From a virus: a stretch of DNA of 23,107 nucleotides. Position numbers and translations under genes: made by a program. The stretch lies in IMG/VR virus record IMGVR_UViG_3300032322_001467, positions 1 to 23,107 of that record. The stretch is one strand, 5' to 3'. Below the pieces are notes generated by a model. That model saw nothing but the letters and a program-made list of their open reading frames with translations. It was not told where the DNA came from and ran no database searches. Positions 11,492 to 21,600 of this stretch are shown here, one piece after another. The stretch's first letter is position 1. Each line of letters starts with the position of its first letter.

Positions 11492-11500
11492 GTTTGTAGA

Positions 11501-11869
11501 ATGCACAACTGGTACGCAAATCTCCTCCTTGATCACCGATGGCTAGCGAAACGCAAAGAAGCACTTCATTATGATCACTATACCTGCCAGAACTGTGGCA
11601 GGAAAAACCCAGAAGTAACGCTTTGCGTCCACCATCTTGGATACGTTACTGGTTGGATGCCATGGGATTACCCATTGACGCTTCTTCAAACACTGTGCCT
11701 CGGTTGTCATAAAAAAGTTCATGCAGGACAGAAGCCGCATTATGTCATTTGCACCACTTGTGAAGGTCTAACTCCAGATTCAAAAGCCAACGGAAGAAAT
11801 GACAAGCACGAGTGGATTTGCGAGGATTGCATTTTGAAATCAATACAACTAGAAAATAAAGATCAATGA
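11501..11869 (+). CDS. HNH endonuclease
   Basis: A 122-residue HNH nuclease. A CQNCG knuckle (about residues 29-33) is followed by CVHHLGYVTG, with the His-His of the HNH active site. Then come WDYPLTLLQTLCLGCHKKVH, carrying the catalytic Asn/Leu-equivalent region, the CxxCH zinc ligands and a terminal His. A second Cys pair (CTTC ... CEDC) near the C-terminus suggests an added zinc ribbon. Such nucleases nick or cut DNA and act in packaging, homing or replication. Here it lies in the replication block, nine bases after the structured RNA, and overlaps the replication initiator gene by four bases (ATGA). It could be a free-standing homing nuclease. Confidence 0.88.
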   Translation: MHNWYANLLLDHRWLAKRKEALHYDHYTCQNCGRKNPEVTLCVHHLGYVTGWMPWDYPLTLLQTLCLGCHKKVHAGQKPHYVICTTCEGLTPDSKANGRNDKHEWICEDCILKSIQLENKDQ

Positions 11870-12675
11870 AGCGTTTTACATCAACACTGAAATGGACAGA
11901 TCCATGGTTTCGCCGTCTTTCGGCAAGCGCAAAGATGCTTTGGTATTATGCCCTGGATCACTGCGATCACATTGGAATCGTTGAGCTTGATCTCGACTTG
12001 GTTTCTCATGATTGCGGAATCAAATGTAACGATAAAAGTGTTTCAGAATTGGGAGACAGGTTACAGGCCATTGGTGGCAATCGTTACTTCATTCCCAAGT
12101 TCATCGGCTTCCAATATGGCAAGCTGAGCACTGCATGCAGACCCCATGAAAAGGTGATTGAGGCCATCAATACCCATGGATTGGTGCTCACACCGAGCGG
12201 TTATCGGTATCCTGTTGCCCAAGAAGTGAAGGGTATTGATAGGGTATCTGAACTTTCAGAAGGGGTATCTGGGGTTTTTAATACCCCTCATGTACAAGAT
12301 AAGGATAATACAGGACAAGAAGAAGATAAGAACAAGAAGAAGGGAACCCTTTCCGATCTTCAAGATTTCTGTCGCAACAACGGCTTATTTCCACGGGATG
12401 CCGATTACCTCTGGAATCGCTGGGAATCCAACGGTTGGCAAAATGCCAACAAGCCAATCAAGGACTGGCGTGCGACGGTCAGGGCATGGAAGGCTCAGGG
12501 ATACCTGCCAAGCCAAAAACAATCGCTTCCAACGGATGTTTGGGATGAGCCAAGATCACAAGAGCCAGACATCGACCTTATGGCCCTTATGCTTGAGAAT
12601 CGAGCCAAAGCTATCGCCAAGGAAGCCGAGGCATCAGAAGATCCATCTCTCACCGAGGAGTCCACATGGAGCTAA
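11866..12675 (+). CDS. Phage replication initiator (winged-helix, DnaD/O-like)
   Basis: A 269-residue protein. The N-terminus (KWTDPWFRRLSASAKMLWYY, then HCDHIGIVELDLDLVSHDCG) is the winged-helix DNA-binding domain typical of phage replisome organisers. The middle (about 125-165) is a variable polar linker with a charged KDNTGQEEDKNKKKG run. The C-terminal module LWNRWESNGWQNANKPIKDW followed by RATVRAWKAQGYLP is the helicase-loading tail seen in phage DnaD/O-type proteins. It should bind the phage origin and recruit the helicase encoded immediately downstream, with which it overlaps by ten bases. No iteron array is visible inside the gene, so the origin is not located. Confidence 0.82.
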   Translation: MKRFTSTLKWTDPWFRRLSASAKMLWYYALDHCDHIGIVELDLDLVSHDCGIKCNDKSVSELGDRLQAIGGNRYFIPKFIGFQYGKLSTACRPHEKVIEAINTHGLVLTPSGYRYPVAQEVKGIDRVSELSEGVSGVFNTPHVQDKDNTGQEEDKNKKKGTLSDLQDFCRNNGLFPRDADYLWNRWESNGWQNANKPIKDWRATVRAWKAQGYLPSQKQSLPTDVWDEPRSQEPDIDLMALMLENRAKAIAKEAEASEDPSLTEESTWS

Positions 12676-14423
12676 GCGTTGCTCAAATCAGCGAGCGATT
12701 AGCCGCTCAAACACTTACGGTATGCTCAATGCTGCTTCCTGGTGGCAAACTGGTGCATGGCAAGGAATGGGTCTGCGGAGACATCAGTGGCAAGCCGGGA
12801 GAAAGCCTCAAGGTTTGCGTTTACGGGCAGTTTATGGGTCAGTGGCAGGATTGGAGCAACGACACCGATAAGGGCGATCTAATCGACCTGTGGCGCTGCG
12901 TGAAGGGTTGCACGCAGGCTGAAGCCATCAAGCAGGCCAAGCAGTGGCTTGGAATCGTTGATGCAGTAAAAATCCAGGAGCAGAAGAGCTACGCAAAACC
13001 TCCAATTATCAAATCTGAGATTCTCCATAACGATGGAGGAGCGATGAAGTATCTGCGAGAGAAGAGAGGTCTTAGTACAGAAATTATAAAGGCGCTCAAA
13101 ATAGAAGGTAGCCGGGAAAAGCAGGCGATTGTTTTTCCGTCATATTCCCCCGGTGGCGAATTGATCAATCGTTCATACCGAACGCTTGGTGCCGATAAGA
13201 AGGTTTGGCAGGACAAAGAATGCGCCCCATCGTTATTTGGCTGGCAATGCCTCTCACAAGCGTCCTACACGAATCGGGTAGTCTTACTCTCAGAGGGGCA
13301 GATAGACTGCGCTACATGGCTGCAATGGGGCATTCCAGCCCTTTCTATACCAAATGGCACTGGATGCTCATGGATTGACTACGAATGGGATAATCTCGCC
13401 CCATTTGACACGTTTTATCTGGCTTTTGATCAAGATGAAGCTGGAATGAAAATAACCGAGACTGTGATGGGCAGGTTGGGCAAGCACCGTTGTCTGATTG
13501 TGGCAATGCCCAAAAAAGACGCCAACGATTGCCTTCAAGCTGGATACACATCGGAGGATGCTCAGTCTTGGATCAAAGCTGCAAAAGCTCCCAAAATCAA
13601 AAGGTTGGTAACCGCCGCTGAGATGGAGACGCGGCTTCTTGCGGAAATCCAATACAAGGATGAAGCGTTCACGCTGCCGATGTTTGCTGGAAACTGGCCT
13701 CACACTGGCTTCTATTTCCGTCCAGGAGAGGTAACTCTTTGGGGCGGATTCTCGCATGCTGGTAAATCCACGATGCTAAACTTTGTCAAATCATCGCTGC
13801 TTGCCAACCAGACGAGAATTTTTGAAGCTTCCATGGAAATGAAGGTTGAAACGATGCTTAGAAAGCTGGCTAAAATCTTCCTGAATGAACGGCTGACAGA
13901 CGAGACGGCCAAGCAGTTTGTGCGAGGCGTTGGTGAAAACCTTGTCTATGCAGATGTGGTTGGCTCCATGAAACAGGCTGAGTTGATGGAAATGATGTGG
14001 TTCTCATTTCGGCGCTATGGATGCACGCATTTCCTTATCGACTCGCTGATGCGAATCCAAGACCTTGAGGAAGATTATCCAGCGCAGGGTGAGTTCTGTA
14101 ATCGTCTGCAAGACTTTGCCAAAGAAACTGGCGGGCATGTGCATTTGGTGGCTCACCTTGGCAAGCCGTCACAGGCTATAGATCGACCATCCATGTATTC
14201 CATCAAAGGCTCAAGCCTATTGGTCAACAATGCAGACAATGTTTTGCTCGTATGCAGAAATCCTGACAAAGAGAAGCTGCGAAAAGCAAACAAGCTGTCT
14301 GAAGAGCAAGATAAAAACATGCACGACACAGAAATCATCGTGGAGAAGCAGCGAGAAACTGGATGGCTAAACACATTCAAACTCAAGTTTGATCCGATTA
14401 GATTCACATATAGGAAGTTTTGA
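12666..14423 (+). CDS. Primase-helicase (TOPRIM + RecA-like DnaB-type helicase)
   Basis: A 585-residue protein of the T7 gp4/Twinkle type that primes and unwinds DNA at the fork. The N-terminus (about 1-100) is a primase-like region without the usual zinc-binding cysteine pairs. The TOPRIM domain spans about 200-295, with LLSEGQIDCATW (Glu210) and the acidic pair in AFDQDEAG (Asp255, Asp257). The helicase domain has Walker A GGFSHAGKST (360-369), an EASMEM segment, Walker B HFLIDSL (455-461) and HVHLVAHLGK (491-500). GAGGAG five bases before the ATG is a good ribosome binding site, and the start overlaps the initiator gene. Loss of the zinc motif suggests altered or absent priming. Confidence 0.92.
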   Translation: MELSVAQISERLAAQTLTVCSMLLPGGKLVHGKEWVCGDISGKPGESLKVCVYGQFMGQWQDWSNDTDKGDLIDLWRCVKGCTQAEAIKQAKQWLGIVDAVKIQEQKSYAKPPIIKSEILHNDGGAMKYLREKRGLSTEIIKALKIEGSREKQAIVFPSYSPGGELINRSYRTLGADKKVWQDKECAPSLFGWQCLSQASYTNRVVLLSEGQIDCATWLQWGIPALSIPNGTGCSWIDYEWDNLAPFDTFYLAFDQDEAGMKITETVMGRLGKHRCLIVAMPKKDANDCLQAGYTSEDAQSWIKAAKAPKIKRLVTAAEMETRLLAEIQYKDEAFTLPMFAGNWPHTGFYFRPGEVTLWGGFSHAGKSTMLNFVKSSLLANQTRIFEASMEMKVETMLRKLAKIFLNERLTDETAKQFVRGVGENLVYADVVGSMKQAELMEMMWFSFRRYGCTHFLIDSLMRIQDLEEDYPAQGEFCNRLQDFAKETGGHVHLVAHLGKPSQAIDRPSMYSIKGSSLLVNNADNVLLVCRNPDKEKLRKANKLSEEQDKNMHDTEIIVEKQRETGWLNTFKLKFDPIRFTYRKF

Positions 14424-14431
14424 AATCCCCC

Positions 14432-14461
14432 TTGCATCTCAACCAAAAACGGACGTATAGT
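14432..14461 (+). promoter_or_regulatory. Sigma-70-like promoter with AAAACGGAC in the spacer
   Basis: TTGCAT (14432-14437), an 18-base spacer and TATAGT (14456-14461) give a fair -35/-10 pair. The spacer contains AAAAACGGAC (14445-14454), the element repeated before other genes, so a regulator could bind between the boxes. The start codon at 14474 is only 12 bases past the -10, so the transcript would have a very short leader or none. Confidence 0.5.
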
Positions 14462-14473
14462 TAGACACCGAAT

Positions 14474-14695
14474 ATGAAAACCATTGATGAACTGCAAAAG
14501 ATGTTGATCGAACTCTCATGGGTTCTAATTGATGATCGCCTGCCAACCAAAGAAGACGCCAACAAATACGGCGACGTAGATTGGTCCGATGGCGATGACA
14601 TCTGGGAGGGTGCATTTGATCGTGGATATGATCACGCGACGCATTGGAGGAAGATTGTGCTGCCGAATGCTAAAGTAGAAGCCCACCGCGAATGA
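14474..14695 (+). CDS. Hypothetical phage protein, 73 residues
   Basis: Starts MKTIDELQKMLIELSWVLID in the ACCGAATATGAAAACC context, after its own promoter-like sequence. The core is DVDWSDGDDIWEGAFDRGYD followed by HATHWRKIVLP. It is acidic and probably alpha/beta, with two Trp-Asp-rich loops, and resembles small phage proteins of unknown role. It overlaps the next gene by ATGA. Confidence 0.65.
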   Translation: MKTIDELQKMLIELSWVLIDDRLPTKEDANKYGDVDWSDGDDIWEGAFDRGYDHATHWRKIVLPNAKVEAHRE

Positions 14696-14961
14696 ATACC
14701 AAATCCAAGAACGATGTTGTCAGTGTTTCATCAGAAGTTTTGTTAGGCCGTATGCTTTTTGTCTATGCGCTTAACGGATTGATTAAATGCTTATCCGCTG
14801 ACGAAATCGGCCAGTTTGAATCTGCGATGTTGGATATTGGATGGAAGCATACAGCAACCATTGACCCTGCACGCTGGATTGAAGCGATGGCAAACGGGAG
14901 GGCCGAACCTTCTGATATGCTGGATATACTACAATTTTGTCCGCCTGACAATCAAGCGTAA
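14692..14961 (+). CDS. Hypothetical protein, 89 residues
   Basis: Starts MNTKSKNDVVSVSSEVLLGR at the ATGA overlap. It is helical with a hydrophobic first half (MLFVYALNGLIKCLSADEIG) and continues QFESAMLDIGWKHTATIDPARW. The C-terminus ends in PPDNQA. It is the last gene of the rightward unit; its stop lies 18 bases from the stop of the converging minus-strand gene, and no terminator hairpin is visible between them. Not recognised. Confidence 0.65.
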   Translation: MNTKSKNDVVSVSSEVLLGRMLFVYALNGLIKCLSADEIGQFESAMLDIGWKHTATIDPARWIEAMANGRAEPSDMLDILQFCPPDNQA

Positions 14962-14979
14962 GCTCAAGCAGAAGTTATG

Positions 14980-15627
14980 TTACTTCATCCAACAGGGATG
15001 ATCTGTCGGCCACTTTTCACGAAGCTCAGGCTCGTCCATAGCATCCTTTGGACACCAGCACTTCATGCGAAGATCGCAACTGCAAATCTGGCACGTATTC
15101 AACAGCGGATCGCTAGGCGTATGCCGACTCGTCAAGAACTGATTGATATGCCCAACAAGGCTACGAGTTGAGCAGCTAACGCAGAACTCCACAATCTTAT
15201 CCGTGTTCTTTGGGCAAGTCGCACAAATAGCCGCTCTTCGATTCGCCTCCTCTTGATCTACAAGCTCGCCAGCTAAGTACGGCTTCACGGCGGAGTTGTA
15301 GAACCGCTTCATCATCTGAAACGCTCCAATTTTAGCTTCGCTGTCAGGATCACGATCAACGCATAAATCAGGACGATGCTGGCAAAATGCCTCCTGCATG
15401 ATGAGTCCAAGATTCACTGGAATCTCGATGCCATTTCCTTCCAGGTGCTCTTGAACGGATTTCGCTAGATCACGCCATCCGTATCTGATGAATACCGTGT
15501 TTGTAGCTTCAACGTGGTAGAAGAAGCCATAAGTATCGCCAGTGATGACAGCCGTTGGAAATAGCTCACGCAGCTTCGCGTGGTTGAATTCCTTCGGGAT
15601 GGTATTTTTGCGGATGAGTTCTTGCAT
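14980..15627 (-). CDS. Cysteine-rich phage protein with C-terminal zinc-ribbon clusters
   Basis: A 215-residue protein from the ATG at 15627 (MQELIRKNTIPKEF); a GTG one codon upstream is the alternative. The N-terminal half has GDTYGFFYHVEATNTVFIRY and a helical region. The C-terminal third is full of cysteine pairs: AAICATCPKN, EFCVSCSTR, CQICSCDLRMKCWCP. This RAxICxxCP ... CxxC ... CxxCxCxLxxKxWxP layout is common in phage proteins encoded near structural genes and probably binds two zinc ions. Function unknown. Its start overlaps the stop of the giant gene upstream (TGATG), so it is translated from the same late transcript. Confidence 0.75.
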   Translation of the reverse strand: MQELIRKNTIPKEFNHAKLRELFPTAVITGDTYGFFYHVEATNTVFIRYGWRDLAKSVQEHLEGNGIEIPVNLGLIMQEAFCQHRPDLCVDRDPDSEAKIGAFQMMKRFYNSAVKPYLAGELVDQEEANRRAAICATCPKNTDKIVEFCVSCSTRSLVGHINQFLTSRHTPSDPLLNTCQICSCDLRMKCWCPKDAMDEPELREKWPTDHPCWMK

Positions 15628-18600
15628 CACGTTGCTGGTTGATAGCCCCTATAGACCTTCTTGAGCGCCCTATCGCGCACTTCGTCAGCTTTGTCCAACA
15701 GGAATGCTTTGGCGCGTTCTGTGGGCATCTGGAGCGCACGCTGGCCGTATCGCAGAAGCATCTGCTTGTAGCCTTTGCCGGTTTCAAGGCTGTAGTTGTC
15801 GGCTTCTTCCTGCGTGAGAGAGCGACGACGAGCGCCCTTGCCAACCATGCGGTGTTCGGCATTAGCTGGAGTCAGCCAGATTCCACGAGAATTGAGAGCG
15901 CCAAGAACCCTGTAAGCTGGATCAGTTGGCTTCACCATGAACTCGCGGCTTCCAGGATACACATTGCGTTGGATTTGCTGCCCAAGGATGTCGTAGTACT
16001 CCTTGCCTTCGTAGCGACGGTAAACAGGGATGTGCGAGGCTGTCTTCTCCCACAGTGTTTCGTATTTACGCAGATTTGGATCTTGCGCGTAGTCGATGTC
16101 CTTCAAGAACCGAGGAACAAAGCCGCCAGCATAGCTTGACATCACCTTGGCAAAACGCTCCATGCGCTTCTCGTTGGGGTCTTTGCTGGACAAGCTGTTG
16201 CCGAATAGCTCTTGGAACTGGGAAAGAGCAGGAATGTCAGCAGCAGCAGCAGCGCCAGACATTGCAGCACTTGCCATAATTTGAGCCACGTTTTTGTCGT
16301 TCCATTGGTCTGGCGAGAAGCGGATCAAGTCAGAAAGACTTCCGATAGCTGCGAGCGCAGATGAGATAGGCCAGTTGGCGTAATTGAACACCTTGCCATT
16401 GATGCCGATGGTGTACTCCTTCTCGCCAGCGGCCAGCTTCTGCTGCTTCTTCTCAGGTGTTAGGTTACCCCATCCGCCGTTGATGAACCAACCGCGCTTC
16501 TCGTCATCCGGCTCGTCTGCGATGGCCTTGAGGATTTGGTAGCCAGCAACGGATAGCATCACTCCAATAAGCTGATTGCGCCGAATTGAGTCGATGAATG
16601 CTTCTTTTCCACTGATGCGATTAGGATCAAATTCAGCCTCAAATGCGCGAGCGAAACCAATGCCTGGAATGAAGCTCAGACCTTGGTTGAATTTGTTGCC
16701 AGCGAAACGTGCGAAGCGAACACCGCCAAAGTTAGCTGCATTATATGCCAAGAACTGCATGAAGTAAGCGAATGCCAACTCAAGTCCAGAAAGAATCCTA
16801 TCGCCATTCTGCGCTGAGTCATTCCATCCGCGTTGAGCTTGTTTCAGGAATCTATCAGCACCTGCTTCAGCATTGGTCACAAGCGATCTGATCGCACGAT
16901 AGCCGACACCACCAAGTCCAGATGGATCAAGTGTCATGGCACCTTGTTGACCGAAGAAGTTGGCGTTCTCGGACACGTTGCCTAGCTTATCCAGTTCTGC
17001 CATCATGTCGGCCAGAGCGTAGGAATCAAGAATAGCCTTGTCGCGTGCAGACTTGGGAGGTGTTCCGCCGAAGTCTTTCTGAATAATGGCGTCCTTGTAA
17101 GGCTTCAAATCAGACTTCTTCTCCATTTCAGCAATCTTAGCTGGATCGAGTCCAATCTGGCGGAATACGATGGAAAGCGAACCTTCCTTGGTGAGTCCAC
17201 TATTGAATACGTCGAGAGCAGTCAGCAATCGGCTAACTGTCCGCATAAACAAGCCTGCGCTCTTGACGAGAATCTTGTCAGACTTCGCCATTTGTTCTGC
17301 CAGCTTGTTGCTCTTGCCGATATTGCCCCATTGCATGTTCTCGGTCACATCATTCATAGATGGATCAAGAAAAACTGGATCACCACTAACAAGGTATTGC
17401 CACGCGATACGGGCTTGGCGTCCATAGGCACTCAGCAATCGAGCGAGTGTTTTGTATGCACCAGCAAGCTCAGATGGAAGCTGCTTTGGATTGGTGAATC
17501 CAGCGATGAACACGCGAGACAATGCCGTGGAAAGCTCGAATGCACCGCTGGCAACAGCAAGACCGATTGAGACGATAGTATTTGGACCAGAGAGCACACT
17601 GGAAACCCAGAAGTCAGCGAGCATCTTTACTACTGGAATCTTGAGTTCGCCTTGCAGCACCTCAAGCAGCTTGTAGGCAGCAACTTGGCGCTTCACAGCG
17701 TTCAATCCTTCGTCTTGAAGCACCTCGATAAGCGAATTGATCTTCTCGCGCTCTGTCTCAGTGAACTCGGATTTAATACCGAATTTCTCTGCCATGCGCT
17801 TTGCCAGTTCATCGTTATCGAAGATGCCAAGATTGATGTCTTCAACGATACGCATCCGTTGCGCTTGAAGAGCTTTAGCGCCTTCTTTGCTGAGATTCTT
17901 CTTGGCCTCTTCTGCGCGAATCATGCGCTCAAGCATACCATCCAGGATACGAGTGCGATTGGATTCCCATGCTTCAGCGAACAGGTCTGCAAGACGTGCC
18001 TTTTGCTCTGGCGTTGCGTTCTTGAGTTCTTCGTTTGCAGAGATGGCGTCAAAGATGCGCTGGCGGTATTCTTCGACTGTCTTTGCGCTTTGGGAGAGAA
18101 GCTGACGCCAAGGGATAGGTGTCCTGAGGGGAATTTCCTCTCCACGGCGCATGTTGTTGATCTCGTTGATCATTCGTTGCAGGGCTTTTGGGCCTTGCGT
18201 TTTATCGAAAACAGCCATCGCAGCAAGATCGGTCTTTTCGCGTTCTGCCGCTCTAAATAGACGTTCTGCAACCTGCCTACTAACCTTGAGTGGAATAAGG
18301 CGCTGAACGAAGGCATCAAGCGCAACAGGTGATTCAACCTGCTCACGGAACGCTTTGATAATCGTATCTTTGTTCTGATTGGTATCTATGTCAGCAAATC
18401 CGCTTTGGCGTTTCAAACGCTCCTTGGCAAATATGATTCGATGAGCCTGTGCATCAGCGCGTTCTACTGCTGCTGCATTGCGTTGACGGATCTTATCCTG
18501 CCGCATTGCCTCACGGGCATCTATTTCTAGTTCTGCCGCACTCCAAAGAATGCCAGCGGTCTTTTCATCAGCGCCAAGTTCAATCGCTTTATTCACGAAT

Positions 18601-21600
18601 GAATCTTCCGTCATTTGCGATGCGCCATTGCCTTGCTTTACGCGCTCTTTGTAGAGTTCGCGCATTTCGTTGATGTTCAGCTTCTTTTCTTTGAAGATGA
18701 GAGGATCAGAATAACGCTCTGACAAATCCTTTAGGATGGCTTGAGCGGTGGCTTCAGCCTTTGTGACTTCTTCCTCGCTAGTTTCTGTTTCTTCGGTTGG
18801 CTCAATAGCTTCGCCAGCCTTCACTCGCTTATCCACCGTGTCGATGATCTCCTTGCGCTTCTTGCGCTTGGTCTTTTCGGCAGGTGTATCGGTTGGTGAC
18901 TCATCGCCAACCAGTTTAGCCATGAGAGAATCCAGTTCTGCCAATACTTTCGCCTCTGCTTTAGCCGCTTCATCATCCGACATTTGCAGGATGGCGTTTA
19001 GCTCGCTCATTTGAGCATCTGTGAATGAAGCCTTGGCATTAGAAGCTTTAATTGACTTTCTGCGAGCAAATATGGCTAACTGAGCAACTAAAAATTTAAC
19101 TCGTTCCCACATGGTTTTACGAGCGCCTTCAAATACCTGTTCACCTTCTTTGATCAAGGCCCATTCTTCGTTGTTGACGACATCCTGAGCTATCTCATCC
19201 ACCGCCTGCTGATTGGCCTTATCAGAATTCTCATACGAGTTCTGCGTGAAGCTAGTCGCATTCTCACTTCCGAAGTTGGAAATGAGGATGTTAGTTCTAG
19301 CCTCCTTCATCGCTTTCTCTGCGATTTCACGAATGAACATCCAGCTATAACGAGCTTTGTTCACAAGATAGCGTCGTTGTCCAAGGTGTTGACCTTTCTT
19401 GCTACCAACACCTTGCCAGAATGCAGACAGGCGCTCGCTAAGTTTAGATAGTTGCTTCTTTCTTCCTGGAGACTTTTCCTCGCGTGCAGCGTTGTCCACA
19501 CGTTGACGGACTTCGATAGTGAGAGCGTCTTGGGCCATCAAGTCTTGCTCAATGCCGATGCTTTCAAGGAAAGCTGGAGAGATGACTGAGTTCGCAATAT
19601 CATCAAGTGAAACGCCTTCCTTCTCAAGGTTGTTGACGTATTTGATGGCAGCGTCGCTGTATTCTTCAGCAGATTTGACCGCTCGGTCAATTGGCATGAA
19701 GTTTGTGAACTGAACACCTCCAAACGGAGCCTTAGCTTTTCCGTTGTTCGCGGCATCAACTTCCTTCCTGTAATCTTCCGTGGCTGGACTATCCACAATA
19801 GACGCCATCGCTCTTGTCTGGAATCCAGAAGGTGGCATAACGATGACAGAACCAGCGCGTTCGCCTTCGGTGGTGAAGGTGGCAAATGGAGATTCACCTT
19901 CAATCAACAGCGCCCCACTGTCTTCATACAGCCCTTGCAAAATGCGGCTGAACTCTGTTTCCGTCAGATCAGGCATCGACTGCTGCACGATGCTGAAAAG
20001 CTCGTCTAGCGGCACCGATGGGCCATTTGTCTTCGGAGCAATATCGTATGCTGCACGAATGGTAGAACGCACTTCCTTGTCGCGTTCGTCGTAGTCAGTA
20101 TTTCGAGCTACTTCAGCGCCACTGTTGAATGCAGCATCGTTGGGGGAGTCGTATTCGACTTTGGATGCCATTGGCTGTGAGGCAGATTCCAACTCGTTCA
20201 TTAGCGCGTTAACTTCGCTAATCTCGTCCTGTAAACGCTTGCCAACTTGGCCGTTTTTAGCCATTGCCAAAGCGGTTTTAAGAGCATTCGTAATATCATT
20301 CAACAATGCTTTCATTGCTTCCACAAAACGCATCCATCCAGTCTCGCTAGTGAAATCTTGGCGCTGCATTTGAAGCATCATGCGTGATAGCTCCATTGCG
20401 AACGCTGCCGCTTCTGGCGCTGTCTTGATCTTGCTGATTGCATTATTTACATCTGATGCTTGGTCATTTGGATTGTATAGATTCCAAGCGTTTGTGAAGA
20501 CGTTTGCTACCGCAGAATTGCCATTACGAAGCTCATCGCCAGCAATTTGAGCCACCTCATTAATCATTGAAGTGTAGTACTTCAACTCATACAGACCAAC
20601 GCTATCGGTGGAATTTGATGATTTCCACCGATTGTAAATGTTGAGATGTTGAGCGGCATGAATCACCTCCTCTTGCGCCATATCAAAGATATTGGCAAAA
20701 GCTATTACTGCATCTCCATTGAGCAAGTCGGCCAACCCGGAAGTGTCGAATTGGATGGTAATTGTTGGAGTAGCGCCAGAAGAGAGAAAACTAGCCGGTC
20801 TATTTTTTGGCGTTCTTTCGTTGGTGACTCGTACAGGAAGTATCGCGGTATCGAAGGAATAACGCGATTGAATAGATTGAAGTCCAAACTCTTCCAGAGC
20901 TTTCGCCCTCTGAGTTGGTGAAAGTTCATTCCAGTTCGACTCTGAAACAGCTTTTCGTATTGCCTGCGCTCTTGGAGAGTTGTCCCCAGTCGAAACACCT
21001 TCCATGCGCTGGCTACCATATCCCTCGGATGCGTAAGGACGAACGGATGTATCATAAGTTTCATATTTGGTTTTTCCACCATTCACCAGCATGTCAGCAT
21101 TAGCCTTCTCCGAGTTCTTCAAGCTATTGCGAATCAGGCGGAAAACGTCCTTGTAGTCCTTCAGCGTAGGCTCGCTGGTCTTGCCAGTGATCTTCTGCCA
21201 GATGCCACGCAGGAATTGCATGAACTCTGCCCAAATGCCATCACGCGGGATTTCAACCATTGAGTCGAAGTCGCGAGTCATCGCTTCTTCTAATAAGCTA
21301 AAATAGTTATCCTGATTCGTGCGCCAGTCTGCATACTCGCTGTAGGACTTAGCAAGCGAATCAAGCTCATCTGGAGAGTATATCCGGCGCAGGAAAGCTA
21401 AGATCTGCATCTTCTCCTTCTTCGACAAGAAGAACATGCCCTTGTGGATGTTCTCGTGAAGAATAACGCGACGAACCGCCGCTACTTCTGGTGTAGTTCC
21501 TTGGAGATTGGCTAGCTTGCGATCAAGATCAGATACGCCTACGTTGTCTGTAAATACAATCGGCTGTCCATTTTCAGACCATCCTTCAGCATTGTTGTTG

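Noticed and set aside
14798-14830. Second hammerhead-like core, CTGACGA, near 14800
   Set aside because: No GAAA, GUC or pairing strands in suitable positions; it is coding sequence of the 89-residue protein.
17652-18260. 202-codon frame on the plus strand inside the giant gene
   Set aside because: Antisense shadow with a Cys/Phe/Leu-rich, unpatterned translation and no start signals; the minus-strand frame is clearly coding.
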